Translations under genes and position numbers: made by a program
Assembly: GCA_031550325.1 (NCBI GenBank)
Contig: JAVBOR010000056.1
Location: 1-17,114, forward strand
Source of the DNA: JAVBTT01 sp031550325
Lineage (GTDB): Bacteria > Bacillota > Clostridia > Oscillospirales > UBA929
Direction of reading: 5' to 3'
Length of the DNA: 17,114 nt
Shown here: positions 8,148-14,913 of the stretch, piece after piece
How the letters are laid out: each line of letters begins with the position of its first letter
Numbering within the stretch: the stretch's first letter is position 1
Notes under the pieces: model-generated
Told to the model about the DNA's origin: nothing
Databases searched by the model: none
Seen by the model: the letters and a program-made list of their open reading frames with translations, nothing else

Positions 8148-8957
8148 TTGAAAGTGCGATATCTCGGCACGGGCGCGTCGGAGGGACTGCCCTGTTTGTT
8201 CTGCGCCTGTCCGGTCTGCGCCGAGGCGCTTGCAACCGGGGGACGCAATGTGCGCCGGCGCGCGTCCATGCTGGTTGAAGACAACTTGCTGTTGGATCTC
8301 ACGCCCGATCTGTGGTCGAGCAGCCTGATGCTCAAGCAGAGTCTTTCAGGCCTGCAGCATTTGCTGATCACCCACGAGCATCGCGAGCATTTTTATGTCC
8401 ATGAGCTGCGCAACTTTTTCCCGCCTTACACGCAGACGCGCGCCACAGAACGCATCAATGTCGTGGGAAATAAACATGTCCAGTCCATGCTGGAGGCGCA
8501 TCTGTCCGAAGAGCAGCGCGAAACCATTTCCTTCACGCTGATTCGGCCCTTTAAGCCCATTAAGCTCGGCGAGTATAAAATCACCGCGCTTTTTGCCCGT
8601 CACTGCAATGACGCGTATCTCTACCTGATTGAAAAAGACGGAAAGACTTTACTATACGGAAACGACACGGGATTTCTGCCCGAGCAGACCTGGGACTTCT
8701 TAGCCGGGCACCGCATCCATCTGGTCAGCCTTGACTGCAACAATCCCGTGAACAAGGACACGCCGAATCACATGAACCTCGAGGACGCGATCACGACGCG
8801 CCGCCGCATGTATCAGATCGGCTGCACCACCACAAACACCAAATTTTTCATCACCCATATTTCGCACAACAGCGGCATGAACCACGCCCAAATCGAGGAG
8901 CATGTCCTGCTTCACGGCATTCACGCCGCCTATGACGGCATGGAGATCGTGCTGTAG
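8148..8957 (+). CDS. PhnP-like metallo-beta-lactamase-fold hydrolase
   Basis: A 269-residue protein of the metallo-beta-lactamase superfamily. The opening LGTGASEGLPC and a four-Cys cluster (Cys16, 19, 21, 24; pattern C-x2-C-x-C-x2-C) followed by RRRASMLVEDNLLLDLTPD resemble PhnP, a cyclic phosphodiesterase whose Cys cluster binds a structural zinc. The metal motif is HEHREH (76-81), so the usual Asp of HxHxDH is Glu80. Further metal ligands are likely in FARHCND, YGNDTG, SLDCNN and THISH. No phosphonate (phn) genes are nearby, so the substrate is unknown. Start: TTG 8148 lies eight bases after AGGGGG; the adjacent TTG 8145 is the alternative. It diverges from tex and stops before a shared terminator. 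Confidence 0.87.
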   Translation: MKVRYLGTGASEGLPCLFCACPVCAEALATGGRNVRRRASMLVEDNLLLDLTPDLWSSSLMLKQSLSGLQHLLITHEHREHFYVHELRNFFPPYTQTRATERINVVGNKHVQSMLEAHLSEEQRETISFTLIRPFKPIKLGEYKITALFARHCNDAYLYLIEKDGKTLLYGNDTGFLPEQTWDFLAGHRIHLVSLDCNNPVNKDTPNHMNLEDAITTRRRMYQIGCTTTNTKFFITHISHNSGMNHAQIEEHVLLHGIHAAYDGMEIVL

Positions 8958-8994
8958 CCATACATACGGGGCCTGCCGACGGGCTTGCAAGCCA

Positions 8995-9050
8995 CCGCAG
9001 CCGTTTGAGCCAAGCTCCCGCTTTGTCACAGAACCAAGAGTTCTTTTTCA
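8995..9050 (+). repeat. Composite hairpin repeat, copy IV (partial, decayed)
   Basis: GAGCCAAGCTCCCGCTTTGT and the following CACAGAACC (9006-9034) match GAGCC...CCCGCTTTGTCAAAGAACC at 12420-12448. The module E hairpin is still recognisable at 9024-9050, but its right arm has changes. A separate perfect 12-base palindrome, GGCTTGCAAGCC, lies at 8982-8993. The ACCGCAGCCG block at 8995-9004 recurs at 13019-13028. Confidence 0.65.
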
Positions 9051-9056
9051 GTCTGT

Positions 9057-9087
9057 AAAGGTCGCGGCATCACGCCGCGACCTTTTT
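9057..9087. terminator. Bidirectional intrinsic terminator
   Basis: AAAGGTCGCGGC (9057-9068) and GCCGCGACCTTT (9074-9085) form a perfect 12-bp stem around ATCAC. T-runs lie on both sides (TTTTT at 9083-9087 on plus, and AAA at 9057-9059 for minus). It separates the convergent hydrolase and S41 protease genes and starts only three bases from the protease stop. Confidence 0.92.
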
Positions 9088-9089
9088 GC

Positions 9090-10529
9090 TTATTTTAAAA
9101 ACTCAATCGCCTTTTCCATTTGCGTGTCCGTCAGGATAAAGGACATCTTCTCCAGTTGCTTCATCAGCTCGTCCAGCTTGACAAGGGCCTGCACGCCGAC
9201 GTAGCCCTCCGTGACGCGCAGATCATACGCCTTTTCAAAGGCGACTATGCACTGCAGCGTGTACCAGTCCCCTATATTGTCGGGAACGTCATAGAAAAAG
9301 CCCAGTTCAAAGAGCCTCTGCTCCACGGCCAGCACACGGTTCGATGTGGTCAGCCGGGGAAACAGCGGATACTCGGTGAAAAGCGCCGCCAAGCTTTTGG
9401 GCGGCTGGTACGGCTCGGGCTTAAGCTCCACAACGATGTCGGGCGTAATGCCTACGCCCTCATAATCCCCCGTGCGCGGCAGGACTATGCGCGATGCGGT
9501 CAGCACCAGCCAATCTCCCGAGCTCAGGTCGATATGGTATTGGCCGCGAGACTTTCCGTAGGAGGGTACGCCGATCACGGTGGCCAGCTTATTGTCCTTT
9601 AAGGTTCCCGAAAACATTTCGGCGGCGCTGGCCGAGTCCTCGTCAATCAGAACCACCATCTTCTCGGGCTGCCAGCGCCCCGTGCCCTCGGAGTAAATCG
9701 GGTAGCTCCCGTCGCTCTCCACCATGGTAAACAGCTTGACGTCCTTTTTTAGAATGAACGTGTCGAGCATATCCCGCAGGACGAGTACCGAGCCCCCGGG
9801 ATTGCCGCGCAGGTCAAAGATCACCTTCTGAATCTTTTGGGCCCTGAACTCGGCCCAAACCCGCTGAAAATCCTCCACATCGGCGTCGGTTCCAAACTGT
9901 GTGATGGTCACAATGCCCACGCCGTTTTCAATGGAAGAAAAGACATGGGGAACGAAGTACTCTGCGCGCGTCACCGAAAAGGTCAGAATGCCCTTTTCTT
10001 TCGGCCGCACGACCTTGAGCACGCCGACACTGCCCTCCGGGCCATAAAAAATGGAGATCGCGTCAGTCCAGAACATCTGCGTGATGTCCACGCCGTCCAC
10101 CGAGACAATCATGTCCCCCTCGCGCAGCCCGGCCTTCTCGGCGGCGCTGCCCTGCAAAACATTGCTTATGTAGTATCCCTTGGGAAGACTGTACGCTGTG
10201 ATGCCAAACCCTACGCCGCCATTGCCCATGGGATAGTTTTCCTCATACCGCTCCTTGGTGTAAAAGCCGGTGTACTTGTCAAGGTGGCCGACCATCTGGT
10301 CGATAATTTTGCTAAACAGCGTGGGATCAGCGTCAAGCTGAGCGGCAGTGACCGACGGCAAATAGGACGAGCCGGTTGTGGCCACATAAAAATTCGTGAC
10401 ATAGTAGTCGATCTCTTTCAGCAGTTCCAGCTGGTCTCTTCCTTTGGCCGGAACCGCGGCCGCCGGAACGGCAAGCAGCGACGCCAGCAAAACACAGACC
10501 ATAAACAGCGAGACAACTCTGGACTTCAT
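9090..10529 (-). CDS. Secreted S41 (C-terminal processing) protease with PDZ and peptidoglycan-binding-like domains
   Basis: A 479-residue protein with a Sec signal peptide (basic start, hydrophobic 5-20, AxA-type cleavage near 25), a PDZ domain (about 103-180), and an S41 core. The core shows DLRGNPGG (239-246), the SASAAE motif with probable nucleophile Ser301, and GKSRGQ with probable Lys326 and Gln330; the 25-residue Ser-Lys spacing matches Tsp/CtpB. Residues about 398-456 resemble a PG_binding_1 repeat (EQRLFELGFF, AFEKAYDLRV). It therefore probably cleaves envelope or spore-coat-signalling substrates outside the membrane, near the cell wall. ATG 10529 has GAGGAAG upstream and lies 12 bases after the argS stop, so it is likely cotranscribed with argS. 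CtpB-type sporulation signalling is possible but not shown by the sequence. Confidence 0.93.
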   Translation of the reverse strand: MKSRVVSLFMVCVLLASLLAVPAAAVPAKGRDQLELLKEIDYYVTNFYVATTGSSYLPSVTAAQLDADPTLFSKIIDQMVGHLDKYTGFYTKERYEENYPMGNGGVGFGITAYSLPKGYYISNVLQGSAAEKAGLREGDMIVSVDGVDITQMFWTDAISIFYGPEGSVGVLKVVRPKEKGILTFSVTRAEYFVPHVFSSIENGVGIVTITQFGTDADVEDFQRVWAEFRAQKIQKVIFDLRGNPGGSVLVLRDMLDTFILKKDVKLFTMVESDGSYPIYSEGTGRWQPEKMVVLIDEDSASAAEMFSGTLKDNKLATVIGVPSYGKSRGQYHIDLSSGDWLVLTASRIVLPRTGDYEGVGITPDIVVELKPEPYQPPKSLAALFTEYPLFPRLTTSNRVLAVEQRLFELGFFYDVPDNIGDWYTLQCIVAFEKAYDLRVTEGYVGVQALVKLDELMKQLEKMSFILTDTQMEKAIEFLK

Positions 10530-10541
10530 GGGTTCACTTCC

Positions 10542-12206
10542 TCACATTTTTGTCGGCGCGTCAATGCCCAGCAGTTCAAGCGCGTTGCGCAGGGTTCTCC
10601 GCGTAGCCAGCGTGAGCGCAAGACGGGCGTTGCGCAAATCGGGTTCAGCCTCTTTAATGCGGCAGGCGTTGTAAAACCGGTGGAAGCGCGCGGCAAGCTC
10701 AATGGCGTAGCGGTTGATGCGCGACGGCTCATAGGCGCGCGCCGCCTGGCTGATCTCCTCGGGGTATTGGGCGATGTGCCGCAAGAGTTCGCGCTCGGTC
10801 GGCTGCTCCAGCAGAGCAGCGTCCACCTCGCCCGCTGTATCGCCGAGCAGGTCAAGCATGGTGCAAATGCGCGCGTGCGCATACTGCACGTAATACACGG
10901 GGTTTTCCTGCGTCTGCTGGACAGCCAGTCCCATATCAAACTCAAGGTGGGTGTCGGGCTGGCGCAGGTTGAAGAAAAACCGCGCCGCGTCGACAGGAAT
11001 TTCATCGAGCAGGTCGGACAGCGTGATGGCCTTGCCCGTGCGCTTGGACATGCGGACAATCTCCCCGTCACGCGTCAGGCGAACAAGCTGCATCAGCACG
11101 AACTGCAGACGCTCAGGCTCTATGCCCAGCGCCGCGATTCCGGCCCGGAAGCGCACCGTGTGTCCGTGATGGTCGGCGCCCAGCACGTCAATCACGGTGT
11201 CAAAGCCTCTGCGCTCAAATTTATCCCGATGGTAGGCAATGTCCACGGCATAATAGGTGTAAAACCCATTGGACTTGCGCAGCACATCGTCCTTTTCGCT
11301 GCCGAACGCGGTGGATTTAAACCAGAGCGCGCCGTCCTGCTCGTAGGTGTGGCCGCGCTTTGTCAGCAGATCTATGGTTTCGTCGACATAGCCGCTCTCG
11401 TGCAGCTCGCTCTCGGCAAAAAACCGATCAAAGGTGATGCGGTAGCGCTTCAGATCACGCCTCATCGCCTCGACGTTTTGGGGCAGCACAAAATCAACGA
11501 GCGCCTTTTGGCGCGCCTCGGGCTCGAGCGCGAGAAGGCTGTCGCCGTTTTCGGCCAGATACTGACCGGCAAAGTCTCCGACATAGTCGCCGTGATAGCC
11601 GTCCTCAGGAAACTCGGCCTCTTTGCCCAGCGCCTGCAGATACCGCGCCTCCAGGCTCTTGCCCAGCACGTCAATCTGATGGCCGGCATCGTTGAGATAG
11701 AACTCGCGCCAGACCTCGTAGCCGTCCGCCGCCAATAGAGAGGCCAGCGTGTCGCCCAGCACGCCGCCGCGCGCGTTGCCGATGGTCATCGGCCCCGTGG
11801 GATTGGCCGACACAAACTCCACCATGACCTTTTTTCCGGCGCCCTCATCCAAATGCCCGTAGGCGCCGCCCTCCTGCTCGACCGCCTTAAGCACGGCTCC
11901 CGCCCACTTCGGCGCGTACAAAACATTGATAAAGCCGGCCCCCGCGATGCTCGCCGACGCAAAAAAGCTGTTTTCAAGCTCGAGATTTTCCACTATGGCC
12001 TCGGCGACGGCTCTCGGCGGGCGTTTCAGCGTACGGGCGGCCGCCAGCGCAAACGGTGTGCACAGGTCGCCATGGGAAACGTCCCTTGGAATTTCAGCCG
12101 TTGGGGCGGCGGCGCCGTCGGGCAGCTCGCCCTTGGCCACGCACCGCGCGTACGCCGCCGAAACGCGCGCCGATAAATCGTTCATTGCCAGCTGAATCAG
12201 ATTCAT
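10542..12206 (-). CDS. argS: Arginyl-tRNA synthetase
   Basis: A 554-residue class I synthetase that charges tRNA-Arg with arginine. The N-terminal tRNA-recognition domain (about 1-110), the catalytic SANPTGPM block (133-140), the KMSKS-type loop (VRMSKRTGKA) and the C-terminal DALR anticodon-binding domain (EERELLRHIAQYP onward, ending ALELLGIDAPTKM) are all present, and length is normal. The HIGH signature is written TIGN (141-144), so both usual His positions are replaced. ATG 12206 follows AGAGGG; a longer reading adds 14 residues without a better site. The order ywiB-argS is also found in Bacillus. A hairpin repeat fills the gap to ywiB. Confidence 0.97.
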   Translation of the reverse strand: MNLIQLAMNDLSARVSAAYARCVAKGELPDGAAAPTAEIPRDVSHGDLCTPFALAAARTLKRPPRAVAEAIVENLELENSFFASASIAGAGFINVLYAPKWAGAVLKAVEQEGGAYGHLDEGAGKKVMVEFVSANPTGPMTIGNARGGVLGDTLASLLAADGYEVWREFYLNDAGHQIDVLGKSLEARYLQALGKEAEFPEDGYHGDYVGDFAGQYLAENGDSLLALEPEARQKALVDFVLPQNVEAMRRDLKRYRITFDRFFAESELHESGYVDETIDLLTKRGHTYEQDGALWFKSTAFGSEKDDVLRKSNGFYTYYAVDIAYHRDKFERRGFDTVIDVLGADHHGHTVRFRAGIAALGIEPERLQFVLMQLVRLTRDGEIVRMSKRTGKAITLSDLLDEIPVDAARFFFNLRQPDTHLEFDMGLAVQQTQENPVYYVQYAHARICTMLDLLGDTAGEVDAALLEQPTERELLRHIAQYPEEISQAARAYEPSRINRYAIELAARFHRFYNACRIKEAEPDLRNARLALTLATRRTLRNALELLGIDAPTKM

Positions 12207-12276
12207 AATGTCCCTCTGTCGTATAATTTTGACTTTGTCCGTTTGCAACTGATTGTAAAAAGATCCTTCGCACCCT

Positions 12277-12500
12277 CGTCCTTTTTCGGTTTTCGGGTCG
12301 AGCCTGACGCCGAAGGAGGCAGGTCCTTGCTGGACTGGAAACCGAAAAATACTGGAAACACAATGCTTTCACGGATTCATTCCGGGAAAGTATTTCCCTG
12401 CGCGTCTTCGCAAAGACGCGAGCCAGACCCCCGCTTTGTCAAAGAACCGAGGGTTCTTTGACAGCCTACCTGCAGACAAACAGCAGGTTTGTCTACAGTG
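12277..12500 (+). repeat. Composite hairpin repeat, copy II (fullest copy)
   Basis: In order this copy holds the 17-base tag (12278-12294); TCGAGCCTGACGCC; the GTCC/GGAC hairpin (12323-12335); module A with stem 12362-12370/12386-12394; module B with CGCGTCTT/AAGACGCG at 12401-12408/12413-12420; module E with a perfect 12-bp stem 12437-12448/12452-12463 (TGTCAAAGAACC/GGTTCTTTGACA, loop GAG); and module C with stem 12471-12480/12488-12497. It fills nearly all of the space between ywiB and argS and ends one base before the ywiB stop codon. Compared with copy I it gains module E. No T-run makes it an obvious terminator. Confidence 0.88.
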
Positions 12501-13004
12501 TCAGTTTACATACCGGTCATATACTATTTCGTCTTCCTTCATCTCTGTCGGCGGTATGCCCTGTCCGGCCTCGCGCACATGAATATGAACGCTGCTCAGG
12601 CCGGAGACCGCGTGGTCAATTTCCACCTCGTACTCCATGCTGATCTCCCCACCGTGGTCGCCCAGCGTGGACGACACGCTCTTGGTCTTGACCCCGATCA
12701 TGAGCGAGCCCTCTTCGGTCTCGTACAGCGAGAGGTGGTTCCTGCCCTGCTCAAAGACCATCTGGGTCGTCACCGGCCCGCAGCGAAGCATGGTCACGCA
12801 TCGATCCTGCACCATGAGCGTGGTCAGAGTCGAGCCGAGCCCCGACATGTTGCTCTCTTTATAGGTCAGAACAAACTCCTCGTTTTTCCTGGTCAGCTGC
12901 CCTGAGGTCACCAGTTCAACGGCAGTTTCGTCCTCCCCGGCGTCATTCGGCCAGAAGGAAGACTGTTTGCCCTGAATAGATATGATCACATCTCTTTTTG
13001 TCAT
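12501..13004 (-). CDS. ywiB: DUF1934 (YwiB-like) beta-barrel protein
   Basis: A 167-residue cytoplasmic protein of unknown function. MTKRDVIISIQGKQ at the start, then a beta-rich body with FVLTYKES, MLRCGPVTTQMVFEQGRNHLSLYETEEG and GEISMEYEVEIDH, follow the DUF1934/YwiB pattern (lipocalin-like fold). It is somewhat longer than B. subtilis YwiB, mainly through a C-terminal tail (about 140-167). ATG 13004 has GAGG six bases upstream; GTG 13016 and ATG 13010 are in frame but poorly spaced. Its place next to argS, and just after murI, is the normal Firmicute neighbourhood and is the main support for the name. Confidence 0.83.
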   Translation of the reverse strand: MTKRDVIISIQGKQSSFWPNDAGEDETAVELVTSGQLTRKNEEFVLTYKESNMSGLGSTLTTLMVQDRCVTMLRCGPVTTQMVFEQGRNHLSLYETEEGSLMIGVKTKSVSSTLGDHGGEISMEYEVEIDHAVSGLSSVHIHVREAGQGIPPTEMKEDEIVYDRYVN

Positions 13005-13020
13005 TTCCATCCTCACTTTA

Positions 13021-13041
13021 CCGCAGCCGCTTTGTCACAAA
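13021..13041 (+). repeat. Short repeat fragment between murI and ywiB
   Basis: CCGCAGCCGCTTTGTCACAA reads as a shortened copy of 8996-9030: it keeps the CCGCAGCCG block and the CTTTGTCACA block but lacks the bases between them. It fills most of the 44-base gap between the murI stop and the ywiB start. Confidence 0.5.
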
Positions 13042-13048
13042 AAGTATA

Positions 13049-13861
13049 TCATAAATCCTCGTTTATGTCTACCTGAACGGCGCAGGCCTCCATAGAGCGC
13101 CCCAAAAACATGGAAGCGCTGCGTGCAAAGCTCTCCACGTCGTCACTGACATAGAAGCTCAGCTGCCCCGGAGTTCCCTTGGGATGCTCTTTTCCCTCGA
13201 GATCAAGCGCCGTCTGCCGTGCGGCTTCGGCGCCGGGATCGACCAGCGTCACATGGGCGCCCATAACGGCCTCGATGGCGCGCGTCAGCAGCGGATAATG
13301 CGTGCAGCCCAGAATCAGTGTGTCCACCTGAGCGCGGCGCATGGGTTCAAGGTATTCGCGCAGCAGCAGGGACACCACGGGATCCTCCGGCGCGAGCCTG
13401 CCGGCTTCGACAAGCGGCACAAGCAGCGGACAGGCGTTGGCGGTGACTTCAATGTCGGGGTTGAGCGCGGACAGCGCGCGCTCATACGCGCCCGAGCGCA
13501 CTGAGGCCTGGGTGCCGATCAGCCCAACGCGCCCGCTTCTGGTCACGTGGGCGGCTCTTTTGGCGGCGGGCTCGACAACGCCGATCAGCGGAAGCTCCAT
13601 CTGCCCTCCAAGCAGGGGAAGAGCCGCCGCGCTGACCGTTCCGCAGGCGACGACAATCGTTTTGATGTCAAAGGAGCGCAAAAACCGCACATTCTGCCTT
13701 GTGTACTTCAGGATGGTCTCAACCGAACGCGTTCCATACGGCACGCGCGCCGTGTCTCCAAAATAGACGATATCCTCGCAGGGCATGATCTGGATCAGCC
13801 GCCGCACCGCGGTCAGCCCGCCCAGTCCCGAGTCAAATACGCCGATTGGCCGCACATCCAC
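13049..13861 (-). CDS. murI: Glutamate racemase
   Basis: A 270-residue cytoplasmic enzyme that interconverts L- and D-glutamate for peptidoglycan. GVFDSGLGG (7-15) provides the Asp/Ser substrate contacts, PYGTRS (41-46) is conserved, and the two catalytic cysteines are Cys73 and Cys186 (GCTHYPLL). The first Cys sits in ACGTVSA, not the common ACNTAS, so the usual Asn is Gly74. I chose GTG 13861 because AGAGGTG lies seven bases upstream and the protein then begins MDVRPIGVFDSG; a longer GTG start (13903) adds 14 unrelated residues. It probably heads the murI-ywiB-argS-protease block. Confidence 0.95.
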   Translation of the reverse strand: MDVRPIGVFDSGLGGLTAVRRLIQIMPCEDIVYFGDTARVPYGTRSVETILKYTRQNVRFLRSFDIKTIVVACGTVSAAALPLLGGQMELPLIGVVEPAAKRAAHVTRSGRVGLIGTQASVRSGAYERALSALNPDIEVTANACPLLVPLVEAGRLAPEDPVVSLLLREYLEPMRRAQVDTLILGCTHYPLLTRAIEAVMGAHVTLVDPGAEAARQTALDLEGKEHPKGTPGQLSFYVSDDVESFARSASMFLGRSMEACAVQVDINEDL

Positions 13862-13922
13862 AATGCAGCACCTCTCTCCATAAAAAAATAAGGAGCCCCG
13901 CACAAAGCCTTATGCGGAGACG

Positions 13923-14009
13923 GTCAAAGTACCCAAAGTTTCTTTGACAATGCGGGAGCGGGATCAGTTTTTGATAAGGTCTTTCCCTGAGTGAATCCGG
14001 GAAAGACCT
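13923..14009 (-). repeat. Composite hairpin repeat, copy III (inverted, in the murI leader)
   Basis: Read on the minus strand, an A-type hairpin comes first, with a perfect 11-bp stem (AGGTCTTTCCC at 13977-13987 paired with GGGAAAGACCT at 13999-14009). Next come a small ATCA/TGAT hairpin in the module B position (13963-13975), a CCCGC linker, and a diverged module E (GTCAAAG/CTTTGAC, 13923-13948). Module order is that of copy II, in the opposite orientation. It lies within the presumed murI 5' leader. Confidence 0.75.
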
Positions 14010-14058
14010 GTGTTTCAATCTGTATCGGTTTGGGGAGAGACAACGGCCCAGCCGCCGC

Positions 14059-14112
14059 CCGGCATACGCGGCAAGTGCCGGCAGCGCGGTACGGCTCCGT
14101 TACGCGGCGCTG
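14059..14112. other. Two further hairpins in the murI leader
   Basis: CCGGCA (14059-14064) pairs with TGCCGG (14076-14081). CAGCGC (14082-14087) pairs with GCGCTG (14107-14112) around an inner ACGG-CT-CCGT. With copy III of the repeat, nearly the whole 13862-14116 interval is foldable. No ORF with a ribosome site was seen in it. Confidence 0.5.
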
Positions 14113-14123
14113 TCTTCCCGTAT

Positions 14124-14152
14124 ATAATAGGGTATTCTCCCATTGTTTGCAA
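14124..14152 (-). promoter_or_regulatory. Probable sigma-A promoter for murI
   Basis: On the minus strand TTGCAA (plus 14147-14152) and TATTAT (plus 14124-14129) are separated by 17 bases. Transcription would begin near 14117 and give murI a leader of about 255 bases. The same AT-rich stretch reads TATAAT on the plus strand (14123-14128), but only with a poor -35. Confidence 0.5.
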
Positions 14153-14170
14153 GTTTAATTTGTCAAGAAA

Positions 14171-14228
14171 TTTAACAATTTAATAGGTAGCTATTTTGGG
14201 GCATCGGTTGTATAATACAGTTGTTAAA
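14171..14228. promoter_or_regulatory. Promoter region of the 135-residue gene with flanking inverted repeat
   Basis: TATAAT at 14211-14216 is a perfect -10 about 45 bases before the start codon at 14261. No good -35 is found at 16-18 bases. The box is bracketed by a perfect 8-base inverted repeat, TTTAACAA (14171-14178) and TTGTTAAA (14221-14228). Such spacing could hold a regulator that loops or spans the promoter, which would also explain a weak -35. The binding protein is unknown. Confidence 0.45.
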
Positions 14229-14260
14229 CGTCGTGCTCTGAAAACGAAAGGAGGGCGCGT

Positions 14261-14668
14261 ATGGACCTTCATTTAACGACCAAGCAGTACAGACGTCTTC
14301 TGGATCTTGTGTATATCGGAAACTGGATCTTAAACTCCACCAGGGGGGACGATCGCCTAACCGACTATGACGAAGTGGAGTCGACCGTGTTCTCCGCCGG
14401 ACGTGCTGACGGCATGGAAGCACTGACCGAACGGTTTGGCCCGGATTATATCCCTTCGCGCGCCTTTGCCGAGGGCGGCATTCACGAGGCCATTATGGAC
14501 TATGAGGACACCGTGTTCTTTGAAATTTTAGCCGAAGAGCTGGCCCGGCGCGACATCTTGATGGAAGGCGGGCCGGAAGACGACATGGACGAGCTCAACG
14601 CCCGCATTCGGGAATATATCACCGAGTTTGAGCTCAACGGCACCGACAATATCACCCTGAGCAACTGA
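14261..14668 (+). CDS. Unrecognised acidic 135-residue protein
   Basis: This ORF has a strong start: AAGGAGGG at 14248-14255, five bases before ATG 14261. The product is soluble-looking and strongly acidic, with no signal peptide, membrane helix or Cys pair. It begins MDLHLTTKQYRRLLDLVYIG, is rich in Asp/Glu helices (TDYDEVEST, MDYEDTVFFEILAEELARRD), and ends in a Gly/Asp-rich stretch and a further helix (DELNARIREYITEFEL). I cannot name a domain. Codon use and ribosome site make it a real gene. It stands alone between the murI promoter, which points away, and the convergent spmAB genes. A small cytoplasmic regulatory or adaptor role would be a guess. Confidence 0.82.
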   Translation: MDLHLTTKQYRRLLDLVYIGNWILNSTRGDDRLTDYDEVESTVFSAGRADGMEALTERFGPDYIPSRAFAEGGIHEAIMDYEDTVFFEILAEELARRDILMEGGPEDDMDELNARIREYITEFELNGTDNITLSN

Positions 14669-14681
14669 CGGTTTCCCGCGT

Positions 14682-14854
14682 GGGCGGTTGAAATCTTCTC
14701 CTAGATTTCCGCTTACGCCCTTGCGCGGTGAAGTTTTCTTCGTAACACTCTGTGAAAAAACGGGTGGCCATAAGGTCGTTGGGGACATGGCCTGTACTGA
14801 GGAGCCTCTCGTTTTTTCGCCTGATTGCGTTGCCCCCGCTCTGTGCGGGGGCAA
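14682..14854. other. Three-hairpin intergenic structure between convergent genes
   Basis: Hairpin 1: GGGCG (14682-14686) with CGCCC (14716-14720), and inside it GAAATC (14690-14695) with GATTTC (14704-14709). Hairpin 2: GAAAAAACGGG (14754-14764) with CTCGTTTTTTC (14808-14818), one G-T wobble, enclosing GGCCAT (14766-14771) with ATGGCC (14787-14792). Hairpin 3: TTGCCCCCGC (14830-14839) with GCGGGGGCAA (14845-14854), a perfect 10-bp stem. None has a classic T-run outside the stem, but together they probably end transcription from both sides. Bases 14885-14916 also hold decayed GGTTCT-GAC and GGTTTGTTTAC blocks like repeat modules E and C. Confidence 0.6.
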
Positions 14855-14913
14855 AACTTTGTCTGTCAAAAGCCTTATTCAATCCCGTCCTTTAAGGTTC
14901 TGTGACGGTTTGT

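Noticed and set aside
8065..8235. Longer N terminus of Tex
   Set aside because: It would overlap the start of the divergent hydrolase; ATG 8064 has a good ribosome site.
9837..11738. 633-codon plus-strand ORF opposite argS and the protease
   Set aside because: Both genes on the minus strand have full family motifs; the plus frame is an artefact of GC-rich codon bias.
12220..12248. Minus-strand TTGCAA-17-TATACG as an argS promoter
   Set aside because: Transcription would start at about 12213, inside the argS ribosome binding site (12212-12217), so the message would lack it; the -10 is also weak.
12243..12464. ORFs across the repeat between ywiB and argS
   Set aside because: Frames run through the palindromic modules and differ between copies, so coding is not conserved.
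14652..14882. Minus-strand ORF between the 135-residue gene and spmB
   Set aside because: It reads through the three hairpins, lacks a ribosome site and overlaps the end of the plus-strand gene.
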